Shown in pieces: positions 14,156 through 22,279 of a DNA stretch of 32,639 nt. The position numbers and the translations under genes are program-made. Under the pieces are notes generated by a model, which saw nothing but the letters and a program-made list of their open reading frames with translations, made no database searches and was not told the DNA's origin. The first letter of the stretch is position 1. Each line of letters begins with the position of its first letter. Source of the DNA: Deltaproteobacteria bacterium RIFOXYA12_FULL_58_15 (lineage in GTDB: Bacteria; Myxococcota; XYA12-FULL-58-9); NCBI GenBank assembly GCA_001798605.1, contig MGST01000267.1, forward strand, positions 1 to 32,639. Direction: 5' to 3'.

Positions 14156-15979
14156 ATGACAAAGAACAGTCGAAGAGGCTTGCACTTTGCAAAATGCAAT
14201 GTGATATGCAAGATCCCAATGATGGAGGTGGTCGTGAAAAGACGACCGCTGGTGTGGATTCTCGGGTCGGCAACATTGATCGCGGCCATCGCGGCTGCGG
14301 TGGCCTTCGTTGGCAAAGAGCTTATGGGTGAGCGACGTGACCTCCTCTTGACTCAAGTCGAGGAGCAGGTCGCATCAGCCGCCACCACCATGGCTGCGTT
14401 GGTACGGGACCGCGGACGCGACATCCGCAACGACATGAAGGTCGTCATCGACGCTCGCAGGCAGGCCCCAAAAAGCCAACAACTCGACATTATCCGGTCA
14501 CACCTCATTGCGTTGAACCGCTCCACGCGAAACTATCTGCAGCTGTGGTTTTTGGAGAACGGTGCCGTGCTCACCGAGGTATCCGGATACCGCACCCCCG
14601 AAAATCCGTTGCCAACCGTCCCGCACAACGAGATCGAGGAGATCGAAGAGAGAGCCCGCGAAACACCCGGCACCATCGCCGCTATGCAAGCGTTGGTGCC
14701 CATCGATTCACCTTACGATTGCTTACGCCTGTTCGGTCTCGCCACCCACGACGGCAGCGCCGCCATCGTCGTCCTCGTCAACATGGACGCCGCATTCGAC
14801 GCGCTGCAACGCCGCGCGAGCCTTCCTGACCTCGATTTGTGGGTCGTCGACGTTGACGGCTCTTTGCTGGTTGATCCGGACAGCATTTGGAGCCAGCAAG
14901 TTTCGGCGGCCTTGCTCCGCGACAAAATCAGCGGCAGAGCCATTCTTGGAGAGAAACCGTCGCTGTGGCCGTTCTCCGACGCAAGCATGGATTCGCAAAT
15001 GCTGGCCTGGCGAACAACTCAAGGACAAGCATTTCCTTGGGTCACGGCGGTGGCTGCACCTCTTGATGGCGTCACTCTGCAACTGCGGGAACTTGCGAAT
15101 CGGGTCCTCTTCGCCACCATTCTCATCTTGCTCTTGGTTGTGACGGCAGTGACGCTCATCGTCTGGCTCGCCAATCGTCAGGTTCAACTCAAAGAGCGCC
15201 TCCAGAATGCTGCCATGATCGAGAAGTTGCGCGAGCAGTTACTCCATCTCGAGAAGCTCTCGACCATGGGACAGGTTGCCGCCGGACTCGCCCACGAGAT
15301 GGGGACACCCCTGGGGGTCATCGCCATTCGCGTCGAGCAGCTCATCGAACAAATCGACTCCCCTAAACAGCGCGCCGCCCTCAGCGTGATGCGCGATGAG
15401 ATCGAACGGATCAACCGCATCATGCGCCAGTTGCTCGACATGTCGCGTCCAACGACCGGCCGCAAAGAAGAAGTCGACGTTGCGCGCGCCGCCAAGCAGG
15501 TTGCGGACTTGGTCGCACGTCGATACGACAGCCGTGGCATCACCCTGAGGGTCGACGTCTCCTCAACCGTCAGGGTGTGCGCAAATCCCGATCAACTGCA
15601 GCAGGTTCTCCTCAACTTGTTGGTCAACGCGTGCGACGCCTGCACGTCAGGTGACCACGTCGTCGTTTCATCCTGTGGTCCAGACCGTCAAGGGCGCCTC
15701 GGCATCGCCATCGACGACACGGGCACGGGCATCAACGATGATGCGCTGGCTTCGGTGTTCGAGCCGTTCTTCACCACCAAAGCGCCTGGTCAGGGAACGG
15801 GACTTGGCCTCACCATCGTTCGCGAAATCATGCGCCACCATGGAGGCCATGTGGAAGCCGTCAACACCCTGGAGGGAACCCGCGTCACCACTTGGTGGAC
15901 TCCTTACGACAGCGAGGCCCAACCTGCTTGCGCAACCGCGACCAACTCGGTGGAACCAACTGTACTCGCGACGAACTGA
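14156..15979 (+). CDS. membrane sensor histidine kinase, ZraS/NtrB-like
   Basis: From ATG 14156 (AGAGG seven bases upstream) the protein has 607 residues; ATG 14219 or 14222, without a ribosome site, would remove about 21. TM1 is at about 31-52, a periplasmic sensor region of about 265 residues follows, and TM2 is at about 317-339. A dimerisation helix carries the phospho-acceptor H380 in GLAHEMGTPLG. An HATPase domain follows with N (LLNLLVNACDAC), D-D-T-G-T-G and the G-Q-G-T-G-L-G-L lid motif. It phosphorylates the NtrC-type regulator whose gene starts three bases after its stop. The periplasmic segment has few cysteines, and its ligand cannot be read. The divergent metal-binding-like repeat protein suggests a metal or envelope signal. 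Confidence 0.85.
   Translation: MTKNSRRGLHFAKCNVICKIPMMEVVVKRRPLVWILGSATLIAAIAAAVAFVGKELMGERRDLLLTQVEEQVASAATTMAALVRDRGRDIRNDMKVVIDARRQAPKSQQLDIIRSHLIALNRSTRNYLQLWFLENGAVLTEVSGYRTPENPLPTVPHNEIEEIEERARETPGTIAAMQALVPIDSPYDCLRLFGLATHDGSAAIVVLVNMDAAFDALQRRASLPDLDLWVVDVDGSLLVDPDSIWSQQVSAALLRDKISGRAILGEKPSLWPFSDASMDSQMLAWRTTQGQAFPWVTAVAAPLDGVTLQLRELANRVLFATILILLLVVTAVTLIVWLANRQVQLKERLQNAAMIEKLREQLLHLEKLSTMGQVAAGLAHEMGTPLGVIAIRVEQLIEQIDSPKQRAALSVMRDEIERINRIMRQLLDMSRPTTGRKEEVDVARAAKQVADLVARRYDSRGITLRVDVSSTVRVCANPDQLQQVLLNLLVNACDACTSGDHVVVSSCGPDRQGRLGIAIDDTGTGINDDALASVFEPFFTTKAPGQGTGLGLTIVREIMRHHGGHVEAVNTLEGTRVTTWWTPYDSEAQPACATATNSVEPTVLATN
14187..14199. promoter_or_regulatory. palindrome, possible upstream activator site
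   Basis: TTGCA-AAA-TGCAA is a perfect inverted repeat centred at 14193, about 90 bases upstream of the predicted sigma-54 start. That is the usual distance for an NtrC-type enhancer. If the kinase starts at 14156 the site is inside its first codons; if it starts at 14219 or 14222 it is intergenic. Confidence 0.4.
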
Positions 15980-15982
15980 ATC

Positions 15983-17338
15983 ATGACCCAAACGCACACG
16001 ACCACTGCCCACATTCTCGTCGTCGACGATCATCCAGAGATGGCGGAAGGACTCGGCGACTACCTTCGCGATCACGGATACACCGTCGACACCGCCACCA
16101 GCGGTGCGGAGGCTATCGAGATCTTTTCGCGCACTGCCTTCGACGCCGTTATCTCCGACCTCAAGATGAAGAACATGGATGGCCTTGAATTGATCGACGC
16201 CATTCACGCAGTCGACAGCAAAACGCCCATTTTGATCATGACCGCCTACGGCTCGATCGAGAATGCCATCGAGGCCATCCGCCGCGGTGCTTTTCACTAC
16301 TTCTCCAAACCTTTGAAGACCGAAGAGGTCCGCATATACCTCCAGCGCGCGATTGATCACCGTCGCATGGAGGTTTCGCACGCCCAGCTCCTCCGAGATA
16401 TTCAAGAGCGCTACACCTTCGAGTCGATGATCGGCCGCTCGACGGTCATGCGCCGCATCTTTGATCTCATCGATCGCGTCACCGACAGCCCAGTCTGCGT
16501 TCTCATCACGGGGGAGAGCGGAACAGGAAAGGAGCTCATCGCTCGCGCTATTCACTTCCGCGGCGTGCGTCGAGAACGTCCGTTTGTTCCCATCAATTGC
16601 GCTGCCCTACCGGCCCCACTCATCGAAAGTGAGATCTTTGGTCACGAAGCCGGTGCCTTCACCGGCGCCAACAAACCTCGCGCCGGACTCGCCGTGGAAG
16701 CCAGCGGCGGCACCCTTTTCCTCGACGAAATCAGCGAGCTGCCATTGGAGCTGCAACCCAAACTTCTGCGCCTGTTGCAGGAAGGTGAGATCCGCCCAGT
16801 CGGCTCAGACAAAACCCGTCAGGTCGATATCCGCATCCTTGCGGCAACCAATGCCAATCTGGACGCCGCCGTCAAGGCTGGTCGCTTTCGTGCCGATCTG
16901 TTTTATCGCCTCAACGTGGTTCCCGTCCTGGTGCCACCCTTGCGCGAACGGGCCGAAGACGTACCGATCTTGGCCGAAAGACTTCTGCAGCGGGCTGTCT
17001 CGCAAAACCCCATGCTCTCCGCCAAGCGTTTGTCGGCAGAAGGTGTCGAGTTCCTCCTCGGCCACGATTGGCCTGGCAATGTTCGCGAGCTTGAAAACGC
17101 CATGGAACGGGCTGCGACGTTGTGTACGAACGACATCATCTGCCCCTGTGATCTGGCCTTCCTTTCCCCACCTTCAGGCGCTGCCCCTCTGGCCAGTCTC
17201 ACGGAGTCCATGCCAACACTTCGCGAGCTGGAATCGCGTTACATCAATCACGTGCTCGCTAACGTCAACGGCAGCAAGATTAGGGCGGCCGCCATCCTCG
17301 GTGTCGATCCATCGACCCTCTACCGTCGGGGCCGGTGA
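15983..17338 (+). CDS. NtrC-family sigma-54-dependent response regulator
   Basis: This 451-residue protein has the full NtrC/ZraR architecture. The receiver domain (1-125) has phospho-acceptor D59 in VISDLKMKN and K in S-K-P. The AAA+ domain (about 150-375) has Walker A GESGTGKE at 177-184 and the sigma-54 contact motif GAFTGA at 224-229. Walker B is G-G-T-L-F-L-D-E, and the R-finger region is intact. A Fis-type helix-turn-helix forms the C-terminus (ILGVDPSTLYRR). The intact GAFTGA shows it drives sigma-54 polymerase. The kinase gene ends three bases upstream, so this is one operon. The likely target is the divergent Cys-repeat gene. Confidence 0.92.
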   Translation: MTQTHTTTAHILVVDDHPEMAEGLGDYLRDHGYTVDTATSGAEAIEIFSRTAFDAVISDLKMKNMDGLELIDAIHAVDSKTPILIMTAYGSIENAIEAIRRGAFHYFSKPLKTEEVRIYLQRAIDHRRMEVSHAQLLRDIQERYTFESMIGRSTVMRRIFDLIDRVTDSPVCVLITGESGTGKELIARAIHFRGVRRERPFVPINCAALPAPLIESEIFGHEAGAFTGANKPRAGLAVEASGGTLFLDEISELPLELQPKLLRLLQEGEIRPVGSDKTRQVDIRILAATNANLDAAVKAGRFRADLFYRLNVVPVLVPPLRERAEDVPILAERLLQRAVSQNPMLSAKRLSAEGVEFLLGHDWPGNVRELENAMERAATLCTNDIICPCDLAFLSPPSGAAPLASLTESMPTLRELESRYINHVLANVNGSKIRAAAILGVDPSTLYRRGR

Positions 17339-17358
17339 CTCCCAGTTTTGCCGTTTGC

Positions 17359-17398
17359 TGCCTGTCTGCCTGTCTGCATGTCTGCCTGTCTGCCTGTC
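17359..17398 (+). repeat. octamer microsatellite, TGCCTGTC x5
   Basis: There are five head-to-tail copies, the third with one substitution, in the gap between the response-regulator stop and the PHP gene. The upstream extension of the PHP frame runs through it, but the chosen start at 17485 leaves it non-coding. Confidence 0.9.
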
Positions 17399-17484
17399 TC
17401 CTTGCGACGCAACCCCTCGACAGGGTCGCCGATAACCATCAGGTATCGATACATTGGGTATTGCTGCGTCTCTGGAAGGATCGA

Positions 17485-18501
17485 ATGGGCGACTCGAGAA
17501 TCCCTTCGCTGCCGCCGCCTATCGCTGGTGGTGAGATCGATCTTCACACCCACACCAAATGTTCCGATGGTACTTCGACGCCATGTGAAGTGATTGACCT
17601 GGCAAAGGCCGCTGGCATCTTGCTCATCGGCATCACCGATCACAACACAGCCTGCGGCCTACGCGACTCGGTCCTCCGCAAATATGTGGGAGGACTCGAC
17701 CCAAGAGCGCCCCAGATTGTCCCCGGCGTCGAGATCACCACGTCCCTGCCCGAGCCTATCTTCGAGCACGAAAGAGTGCTGCACATCGTCGGTCTCGGGG
17801 TCAATCCCAATCATCCCGTGCTACGCAAACGACTCATCCGCCAACGCGTCGCCCAAGAGAAGCTCATGCGCGACAGACTCAGCCGTTTGCGCGATAGTGG
17901 CTTCGATGTGCAGTGGAAAGACATGTGGCAGGTGTGTGGCACCTACTCCGCGAGCCCCTACTTCATAGCCAAACTGTTGCTCCTCAAAGGACTTGCCCCC
18001 GACCTGAGCACCGCAAAAGAGATCGTCAGCCAACACTGCGAGAACGAAGGTGAGATTCTCGACAATGCTGCCATGCGTCCTGCCGAGGCGATCGCCCTGA
18101 TCCATCAGGCTGGCGGAGTCGCTATCTTGGCGCACCCCCACCGTGAGGTACGCAATCATGACCCAGAGATCTTGCGCCGCCTTTTTGCTGACCTCAAAGA
18201 CAAGGGCCTGGACGCAGTCGAGGGTTATCGTCAAGACATGGACGACGAGGTCCAGCCCCTTTATCACCAACTCATCCAGGAAGCCGGTCTGTTACTCTCC
18301 GGCGGCAGCGATTATCACAATCCCCATTGGCTGCAGAAACACAATGGGGTGCCCCGCCACCCCGGCGACGCCAAAGTGCCCGCCAGGCTTTGGCCACCAT
18401 TCGCCGCGCTCATCAAAGAGCGCGGTGGCATAACCGATCTACGTGATCTCATCGTCGCCAAACATGAGAGTGGCAACGCCAACGAACGGTTTCTTTTCTA
18501 G
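17485..18501 (+). CDS. PHP-domain phosphoesterase, TrpH / RNase AM-like
   Basis: ATG 17485 has GGAAGGA four bases upstream and gives 338 residues. An upstream frame from 17335 crosses a microsatellite and is unlikely to be coding. PHP metal motifs are all present: D-L-H-T-H-T, I-T-D-H-N-T, G-V-E-I, V-L-H-I-V-G, I-L-A-H-P-H and G-S-D-Y-H. The closest known enzymes hydrolyse 3',5'-nucleoside bisphosphates or the 5' ends of short RNA, using two or three metal ions. A long helical insert sits between the E and AHPH motifs, as in TrpH. The gene follows the two-component pair after 146 bases but has no obvious link to it. The exact substrate is not known. Confidence 0.8.
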   Translation: MGDSRIPSLPPPIAGGEIDLHTHTKCSDGTSTPCEVIDLAKAAGILLIGITDHNTACGLRDSVLRKYVGGLDPRAPQIVPGVEITTSLPEPIFEHERVLHIVGLGVNPNHPVLRKRLIRQRVAQEKLMRDRLSRLRDSGFDVQWKDMWQVCGTYSASPYFIAKLLLLKGLAPDLSTAKEIVSQHCENEGEILDNAAMRPAEAIALIHQAGGVAILAHPHREVRNHDPEILRRLFADLKDKGLDAVEGYRQDMDDEVQPLYHQLIQEAGLLLSGGSDYHNPHWLQKHNGVPRHPGDAKVPARLWPPFAALIKERGGITDLRDLIVAKHESGNANERFLF

Positions 18502-18525
18502 AGCGTCCTCCGAGTCGCAACTGTC

Positions 18526-18963
18526 TCAGGGTGCGAGGACAGTGAAGGGGTAGCACGGCAGATTCCGAACCACCCAGTACACTGTCACCACTGCCAGAAA
18601 TCCCCACAACGTCCACCTCGTGGCAGGCAGAGCCGGCCAAGGTTTACGACCGAGCACACGCCACAGGTGCGACAACCATGCATAACCGACGACTGGAATG
18701 GAGAGTACCATCAGCACATTGGCATCGGCGGCTGCAAGCAGGTGGCCGTGCAACAAAGCGTGCAGCCCACGTGTGGTGCCGCAACCGGGGCAATGCAAAC
18801 CGGTGACGAGGTGAAATGGACACGGCGGATAAATGCCCGACGTTGATGGATCAACGGCGAACAGAACAAGAGCCCCCACGATTGCGGCCGCCGCGGCTAG
18901 CCAGAAGACCCGGCGCCCTGGCCATGGCTCTGGCTCGCCATCGATGCTGCCGGCAACTGACAC
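18526..18963 (-). CDS. DUF2752 membrane protein
   Basis: The product has 145 residues from GTG 18963, which lies directly after the TGA of the upstream CD225 gene, so it is translated by re-initiation. A longer TTG start at 19038 would run inside that gene. It has three hydrophobic helices and the family motif C-P-F-H-x-V-T-G-x-x-C-P-G-C-G-T-T-R, in which cysteines may bind metal or form a disulphide. DUF2752 proteins are small inner-membrane proteins of unknown role, often next to CD225 or TM2 proteins, as here. Confidence 0.8.
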   Translation of the reverse strand: MSVAGSIDGEPEPWPGRRVFWLAAAAAIVGALVLFAVDPSTSGIYPPCPFHLVTGLHCPGCGTTRGLHALLHGHLLAAADANVLMVLSIPVVGYAWLSHLWRVLGRKPWPALPATRWTLWGFLAVVTVYWVVRNLPCYPFTVLAP

Positions 18964-18964
18964 G

Positions 18965-19408
18965 TCACATGTTTTCGGCGACAGCGGCGATGATGCCGAA
19001 GACGGTGAAGAACAAGAACAGGACAAGGCCGGTGCCAAACGACACCCACGCCCAAATCTTGGCGAGACGGGACGAGTTCATCGCGCCTTCGATGTCACCC
19101 TGGGCTAACTTGCCAGAAACCTGAGCGGCGAAAATGATCGACACCACACCGAAAGGTAAGCAGCAAAAAAACGTCGTAAGGATGGCGAACACCAGATGAT
19201 TGCTTACTGCCTGGCCCGGCAGGGGTGCCGTCCTCCCCGTTGCCGGGGCATGTGCTTGAACCGAAGGTGCCGCCTGGACCTGAGCCGTTTCTGTGGCGAT
19301 CATCGGCTGCGCCTTCTGCGCTGCATCAACCCCAACCAGCGGCGTGGCGCAGATCACACAGGCAGCAGCATCATCCTTGTTTTTCGCTCCGCACTTGACG
19401 CAGTACAT
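18965..19408 (-). CDS. zinc-ribbon CD225/dispanin-family membrane protein
   Basis: This is a 147-residue protein; ATG 19408 has AAGGAGAG upstream. It has an N-terminal zinc ribbon (M-Y-C-V-K-C-G ... C-V-I-C), an Ala/Pro/Gln-rich linker and then two membrane helices. The connecting segment matches CD225/dispanin proteins (FFCCLPFGVVSIIFAAQV then A-x-x-S-S-R-L-A-K-I-W). Eukaryotic CD225 members (IFITM) alter membrane curvature and fusion; bacterial roles are not known. It is followed without a gap by DUF2752, forming a two-gene unit with its own promoter. Confidence 0.8.
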   Translation of the reverse strand: MYCVKCGAKNKDDAAACVICATPLVGVDAAQKAQPMIATETAQVQAAPSVQAHAPATGRTAPLPGQAVSNHLVFAILTTFFCCLPFGVVSIIFAAQVSGKLAQGDIEGAMNSSRLAKIWAWVSFGTGLVLFLFFTVFGIIAAVAENM

Positions 19409-19436
19409 TGACAGCTCTCCTTCTCAGAATCGAAGC

Positions 19437-19465
19437 ATTGTAGGGCGACCCGCGACCGGGGCCAA
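19437..19465 (-). promoter_or_regulatory. sigma-70-type promoter of the CD225-DUF2752 pair
   Basis: On the minus strand TTGGCC, a 17-base spacer and TACAAT lie 28 bases upstream of ATG 19408. Both boxes are close to consensus, and the leader would be about 22 bases. Confidence 0.5.
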
Positions 19466-19485
19466 GCTCGTTTCGCTCAATCCGT

Positions 19486-20946
19486 TCAATCCAGGGAGCT
19501 GTTGCGAATGAGTTGGGCGTAGAAGTGCGGCACCTTGGCGTACTCACCGGTGGCAATGCGCTCATTGATCCCGTGCACTCGGCCGCGGTCTTGGTCGGTG
19601 AACATCATTGGCGCGAAGCGATACAGATGTTCTGAAACGGGAGCGTAGTGGCGCGCGTCGGACATGCCCAACATCAGAGATGGCGCGACCACAGCGTCGG
19701 GATAGATCTCACGAATCGTCTGCTCAATGAGGTCAAATTGCCAACAGTCGCTGGGACTCATGGGCGAAGGATCTGCGGCACCCTCGCCAGGATTGACTTT
19801 CACGCGAGCGTCATCGACAACCGCATGAACGTGCTCGAGGACGCTTTGCACCGTGTCGCCAGGACGAATACGGAAATTGACCACAGCGCGAGCGCGGGAC
19901 GCGAGCACATTCTCCTTGACGCTGCCCTCAAGCATGGTCGGTGCCGTGGTGGTCCTAATCAAGGCATTGGTGGCGGGCTTCTGCGTCAGCTTCCATGTCA
20001 GAGGCTTTTCCAAAAGCCAAAGGTTGCGCAAGGCGAGCCGCTGTCCGAAGGGCATGTATGGGGCGATGGTGTCGAAAAACTCGCGGGCCGGGCCGTCAAT
20101 GGCAGCGGCCATCTGTGTAGTCTCGAGGCGACTGATGGCACCGGCGAGAATTCCCACGGCCGTCTCTTTCTCGGGCATCGAACTGTGACCGCCATCCTGC
20201 TCAACCAACAACTCGACGCTGAGGTAACCTTTTTCCGCGATGCCAATGAGGGCGACAGGTGAGTCGATGCCCGGCATCATCCCCTTGGTTACCGCGAGCC
20301 CCTCGTCGAGGACGAAATCAAACTTCAACCCCAAGGCAGCAAAGTGCGCGGCAATCCTCTTCGCCCCGAGTACCCCGCCGACTTCTTCATCGAATCCCAA
20401 GCCTATGTAGACCGTGCGCTTCGGCACAAACCCCTCGGCGAGCAATGCCTCCGTCGCCTCGTGAATCCCCATCACCCCTTGTTTGAAATCGAGGGTGCCA
20501 CGGCCCCAAACAAAGCCGTCGGCAACCTCACCAGCAAACGGTGGGTGCGTCCAGGCCTTTTCCGTTCCCGGATCGACCGGCACCACATCCATGTGGGCGA
20601 TGAGCAGAATCGGCGAGCGGGTCGCATCACTTCCTTGCCAACGGTAGACCAACCCATACTCCGACACCATCTCAACCGTCAGCTTCGCGTAAGTCAAAGG
20701 AAAGCTTTCCCTAAGGAACTGGTGAAAACCGGTCAGCTGTCCCGTATCGACCTGACTGAGGTCCTGGTGCGAAATAGTTCTGAAGGAGATGGCTTTGCCG
20801 AGTCGTTCGGCCGACTCCGATGGTTGCACAGACAGAGGAGCGGGAGCTTTTGGCGCATCGAGCTGCGCCGACCCTGAGGCGCGGATGACAACAATGGCAA
20901 CGAGCAGTACGAGCACTGTTCCAAGACCTTTGCAGACCTTCTTCAT
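19486..20946 (-). CDS. M20 metallopeptidase, carboxypeptidase S / PM20D1-like, membrane-anchored
   Basis: This protein has 486 residues from ATG 20946, which has GGAG eight bases upstream. An N-terminal hydrophobic anchor or signal (residues 7-24) leads into a full M20 fold. The metal and catalytic residues are in L-I-A-H-M-D-V-V-P, W-G-R-G-T-L-D, D-E-E-V-G-G and D-E-G. A dimerisation domain contains G-H-S-S-M-P, and a final metal histidine lies in G-M-S-D-A-R-H. Family members (yeast Cps1, mammalian PM20D1, bacterial homologues) release or form the amide between a C-terminal or N-acyl amino acid. Export suggests use on extracellular peptides or N-acyl amino acids. It stands alone, divergent from the degraded region to its right. 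Confidence 0.88.
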   Translation of the reverse strand: MKKVCKGLGTVLVLLVAIVVIRASGSAQLDAPKAPAPLSVQPSESAERLGKAISFRTISHQDLSQVDTGQLTGFHQFLRESFPLTYAKLTVEMVSEYGLVYRWQGSDATRSPILLIAHMDVVPVDPGTEKAWTHPPFAGEVADGFVWGRGTLDFKQGVMGIHEATEALLAEGFVPKRTVYIGLGFDEEVGGVLGAKRIAAHFAALGLKFDFVLDEGLAVTKGMMPGIDSPVALIGIAEKGYLSVELLVEQDGGHSSMPEKETAVGILAGAISRLETTQMAAAIDGPAREFFDTIAPYMPFGQRLALRNLWLLEKPLTWKLTQKPATNALIRTTTAPTMLEGSVKENVLASRARAVVNFRIRPGDTVQSVLEHVHAVVDDARVKVNPGEGAADPSPMSPSDCWQFDLIEQTIREIYPDAVVAPSLMLGMSDARHYAPVSEHLYRFAPMMFTDQDRGRVHGINERIATGEYAKVPHFYAQLIRNSSLD

Positions 20947-21518
20947 GGCAAATCTCCACCCACCCGCACAGATACACAGACACACGCAGACGAATCCTTC
21001 GTCAACTGCGATGGAGGTTAACCCAACCCGGTCGGTTGAGCTACCTCTTATCGGTCCACTGCACGCTCGCCGGTCTATGCGATGCGCTCGCCGGCCCAGT
21101 CGGAGTTGATGCCGCCTTGGGCTTTGGAGAAGACAACAACGTCAGAAGAAGAAGCCTGCGAAACCATCGCGGTCGAAGCATCGGATATCGAGCGTGGTGG
21201 TGCAAATCCGACGTTCCGAACGCTCCAGTCGGTGGCACGCCAACTAGATCTTCGCGTTGGACTCGTACCGGTTCGGCCAACCGCACGTCGAACCAGATGA
21301 GCCATATGATCCAAACGCCATCCCCAACCAGATGGGTCGGCTACACCGACCCCACCCCATGACACACTGTTACCCACCAAGGCCGGATATTTGTGCGTTT
21401 TTCACAGCACCCTTCACTATTCGTCTAACCCGCGATTTTACTGGGTCCGAGAGCCTCGTTTTGACCCCCCTTTTTCACAGCACGCTTGATGGGCCGAACA
21501 CTCGAGAACATGGCAACA
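20947..21518. other. gene-poor region between the M20 peptidase and mazEF
   Basis: It holds the M20 upstream sequence, a broken XRE remnant (21111-21300) and a 13-base direct repeat TTTTTCACAGCAC at 21398-21410 and 21471-21483. I see no intact gene. Confidence 0.5.
21111..21300 (+). pseudogene. remnant of an XRE-type antitoxin/regulator
   Basis: The frame reads T-S-E-E-E-A-C-E-T-I-A-V-E-A-S-D-I-E-R-G-G and then ANPTFRTLQSVARQLDLRVG. The second half is a clear match to the end of an XRE helix-turn-helix (I-E-R-G-x-x-N-P-T-x-x-T-L). The recognition helix lacks two or three residues before the I-E-R-G, and no plausible N-terminus or start site exists. A decayed HigA/HipB-like gene is the simplest reading. 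It lies beside the intact mazEF and XRE genes. Confidence 0.45.
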
Positions 21519-21869
21519 TCATCGTCGGTCTGACAACGCGAGAACGAGCCGAAGTCCGTCTTCCACCTGGCCATACACTTTCCCGCTCAACGTGGCGACC
21601 CTCTCCGTGAGGTACGTCTTGTTGGCGGTGATCACCTGGGAGACGTTGACCACGGAGTCACGGGGCAACTCGGAGTCACGAGACTTCAGAAGCACGTTGC
21701 CCGGTGCCGCCGCAAGGCGTTGGTTCGACGTGATGGCCGCACAGATGACGGTGTTGATCTTTGTCACGTTGAAGTCGTCACTGGAGATGATGAGCACTGG
21801 CCGCCTGAAGCCTGGCTCGGACCCCGACGGCGACGGCAATGAAGCCCACCAAATTTCGCCGCGCCTCAT
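21519..21869 (-). CDS. mazF: MazF/PemK-type endoribonuclease toxin
   Basis: This is a 116-residue PemK/MazF-family protein. It has the conserved N-terminal R-R-G-E-I-W-W, the R-R-P-V-L-I-I-S-S-D strand pair and the S-x-V-N-V-S-Q-V core. Arg in R-R-P is the usual catalytic residue. MazF cleaves single-stranded mRNA at short sequences, stopping growth when the antitoxin is lost. The ATG follows the antitoxin's TAG with no gap (21870/21869), the usual antitoxin-first order. The C-terminal helix pattern is complete, so it is probably active. Confidence 0.9.
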   Translation of the reverse strand: MRRGEIWWASLPSPSGSEPGFRRPVLIISSDDFNVTKINTVICAAITSNQRLAAAPGNVLLKSRDSELPRDSVVNVSQVITANKTYLTERVATLSGKVYGQVEDGLRLVLALSDRR

Positions 21870-22106
21870 CTACCAATCCTCGGTTGAGAAAGCGGTAGTC
21901 TGCAGCGAGGCAAGGACGGGATCCAACTCCGACGACTCGGTGCCGTAGATGCGGTTGAGTGTCTCGATGGTCTTCTCGTGATCATAGGCCTCAACGAATG
22001 TCTCAACCGCTTTCGCATACAACTCGCTACGAGACATGCCCACGCGGCGCGCAAGCTGGTCTGCCTTTTTGAACGTGGCGTCCGGGATGGAAATAGCCGT
22101 CTTCAT
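21870..22106 (-). CDS. mazE: MazE-like ribbon-helix-helix antitoxin
   Basis: This is a 78-residue protein from ATG 22106. An N-terminal ribbon-helix-helix (MKTAISIPDATFKKADQL then R-V-G-M-S-R-S-E-L-Y-A-K-A) binds DNA as a dimer. A disordered acidic C-terminal tail (S-S-E-L-D-P-V-L) typically blocks the toxin. A longer frame from 22238 would run through the promoter and operator and is rejected. The protein should repress its own operon through the palindrome that lies over the promoter just upstream. Its stop directly abuts the toxin start. Confidence 0.88.
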   Translation of the reverse strand: MKTAISIPDATFKKADQLARRVGMSRSELYAKAVETFVEAYDHEKTIETLNRIYGTESSELDPVLASLQTTAFSTEDW

Positions 22107-22112
22107 AATCAC

Positions 22113-22141
22113 AGTATAACCATAGTTATACCCGACTTCAA
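22113..22141 (-). promoter_or_regulatory. mazEF promoter, predicted leaderless
   Basis: On the minus strand TTGAAG, 17 bases, TATACT. The last -10 base is 22113, so transcription would begin at or within a base of the antitoxin's A (22106). The message would then have no leader and no ribosome site, and indeed no Shine-Dalgarno sequence is visible before ATG 22106. Confidence 0.55.
22114..22131. promoter_or_regulatory. mazE operator palindrome
   Basis: GTATAAC-CATA-GTTATAC is a perfect inverted repeat with 7-base arms. It covers the -10 box and part of the spacer, so binding by the MazE dimer or MazEF complex would block polymerase. Confidence 0.7.
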
Positions 22142-22279
22142 GTCCGCAAATGGTAGGCGCAACAGATGACTGGAGTCTATTTGCAGGGGTTTGAAAGTCC
22201 ACCAATTGAACTCGCATAGCATTTATTAGGTCAGTCAATCCGAGTTACTCGATCCTGAAGCGTCCCCGGATCTTCCATC

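Noticed and set aside
14179-14212. Outer inverted repeat CTTGCA / TGCAAG around the palindrome
   Set aside because: Its centre is offset from the inner palindrome, so it is not one symmetric site.
14029-14316. N-terminal extension of the Cys-repeat protein
   Set aside because: It would bury a clean signal peptide and run through the divergent promoter region. ATG 14028 has a good ribosome site.
17335-17484. N-terminal extension of the PHP protein
   Set aside because: The frame reads through the octamer microsatellite and gives a Cys/Leu-rich string not seen in the family. ATG 17485 has a ribosome site.
18505-18540. GTCCTC/GAGGAC stem between the convergent PHP and DUF2752 genes
   Set aside because: It is a six-base stem with a 24-base loop and no T-tract, too weak to call a terminator.
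21398-21483. 13-base direct repeat as attachment site of an element
   Set aside because: Only 60 bases lie between the copies, with no gene or integrase. It is too short to be a mobile element.
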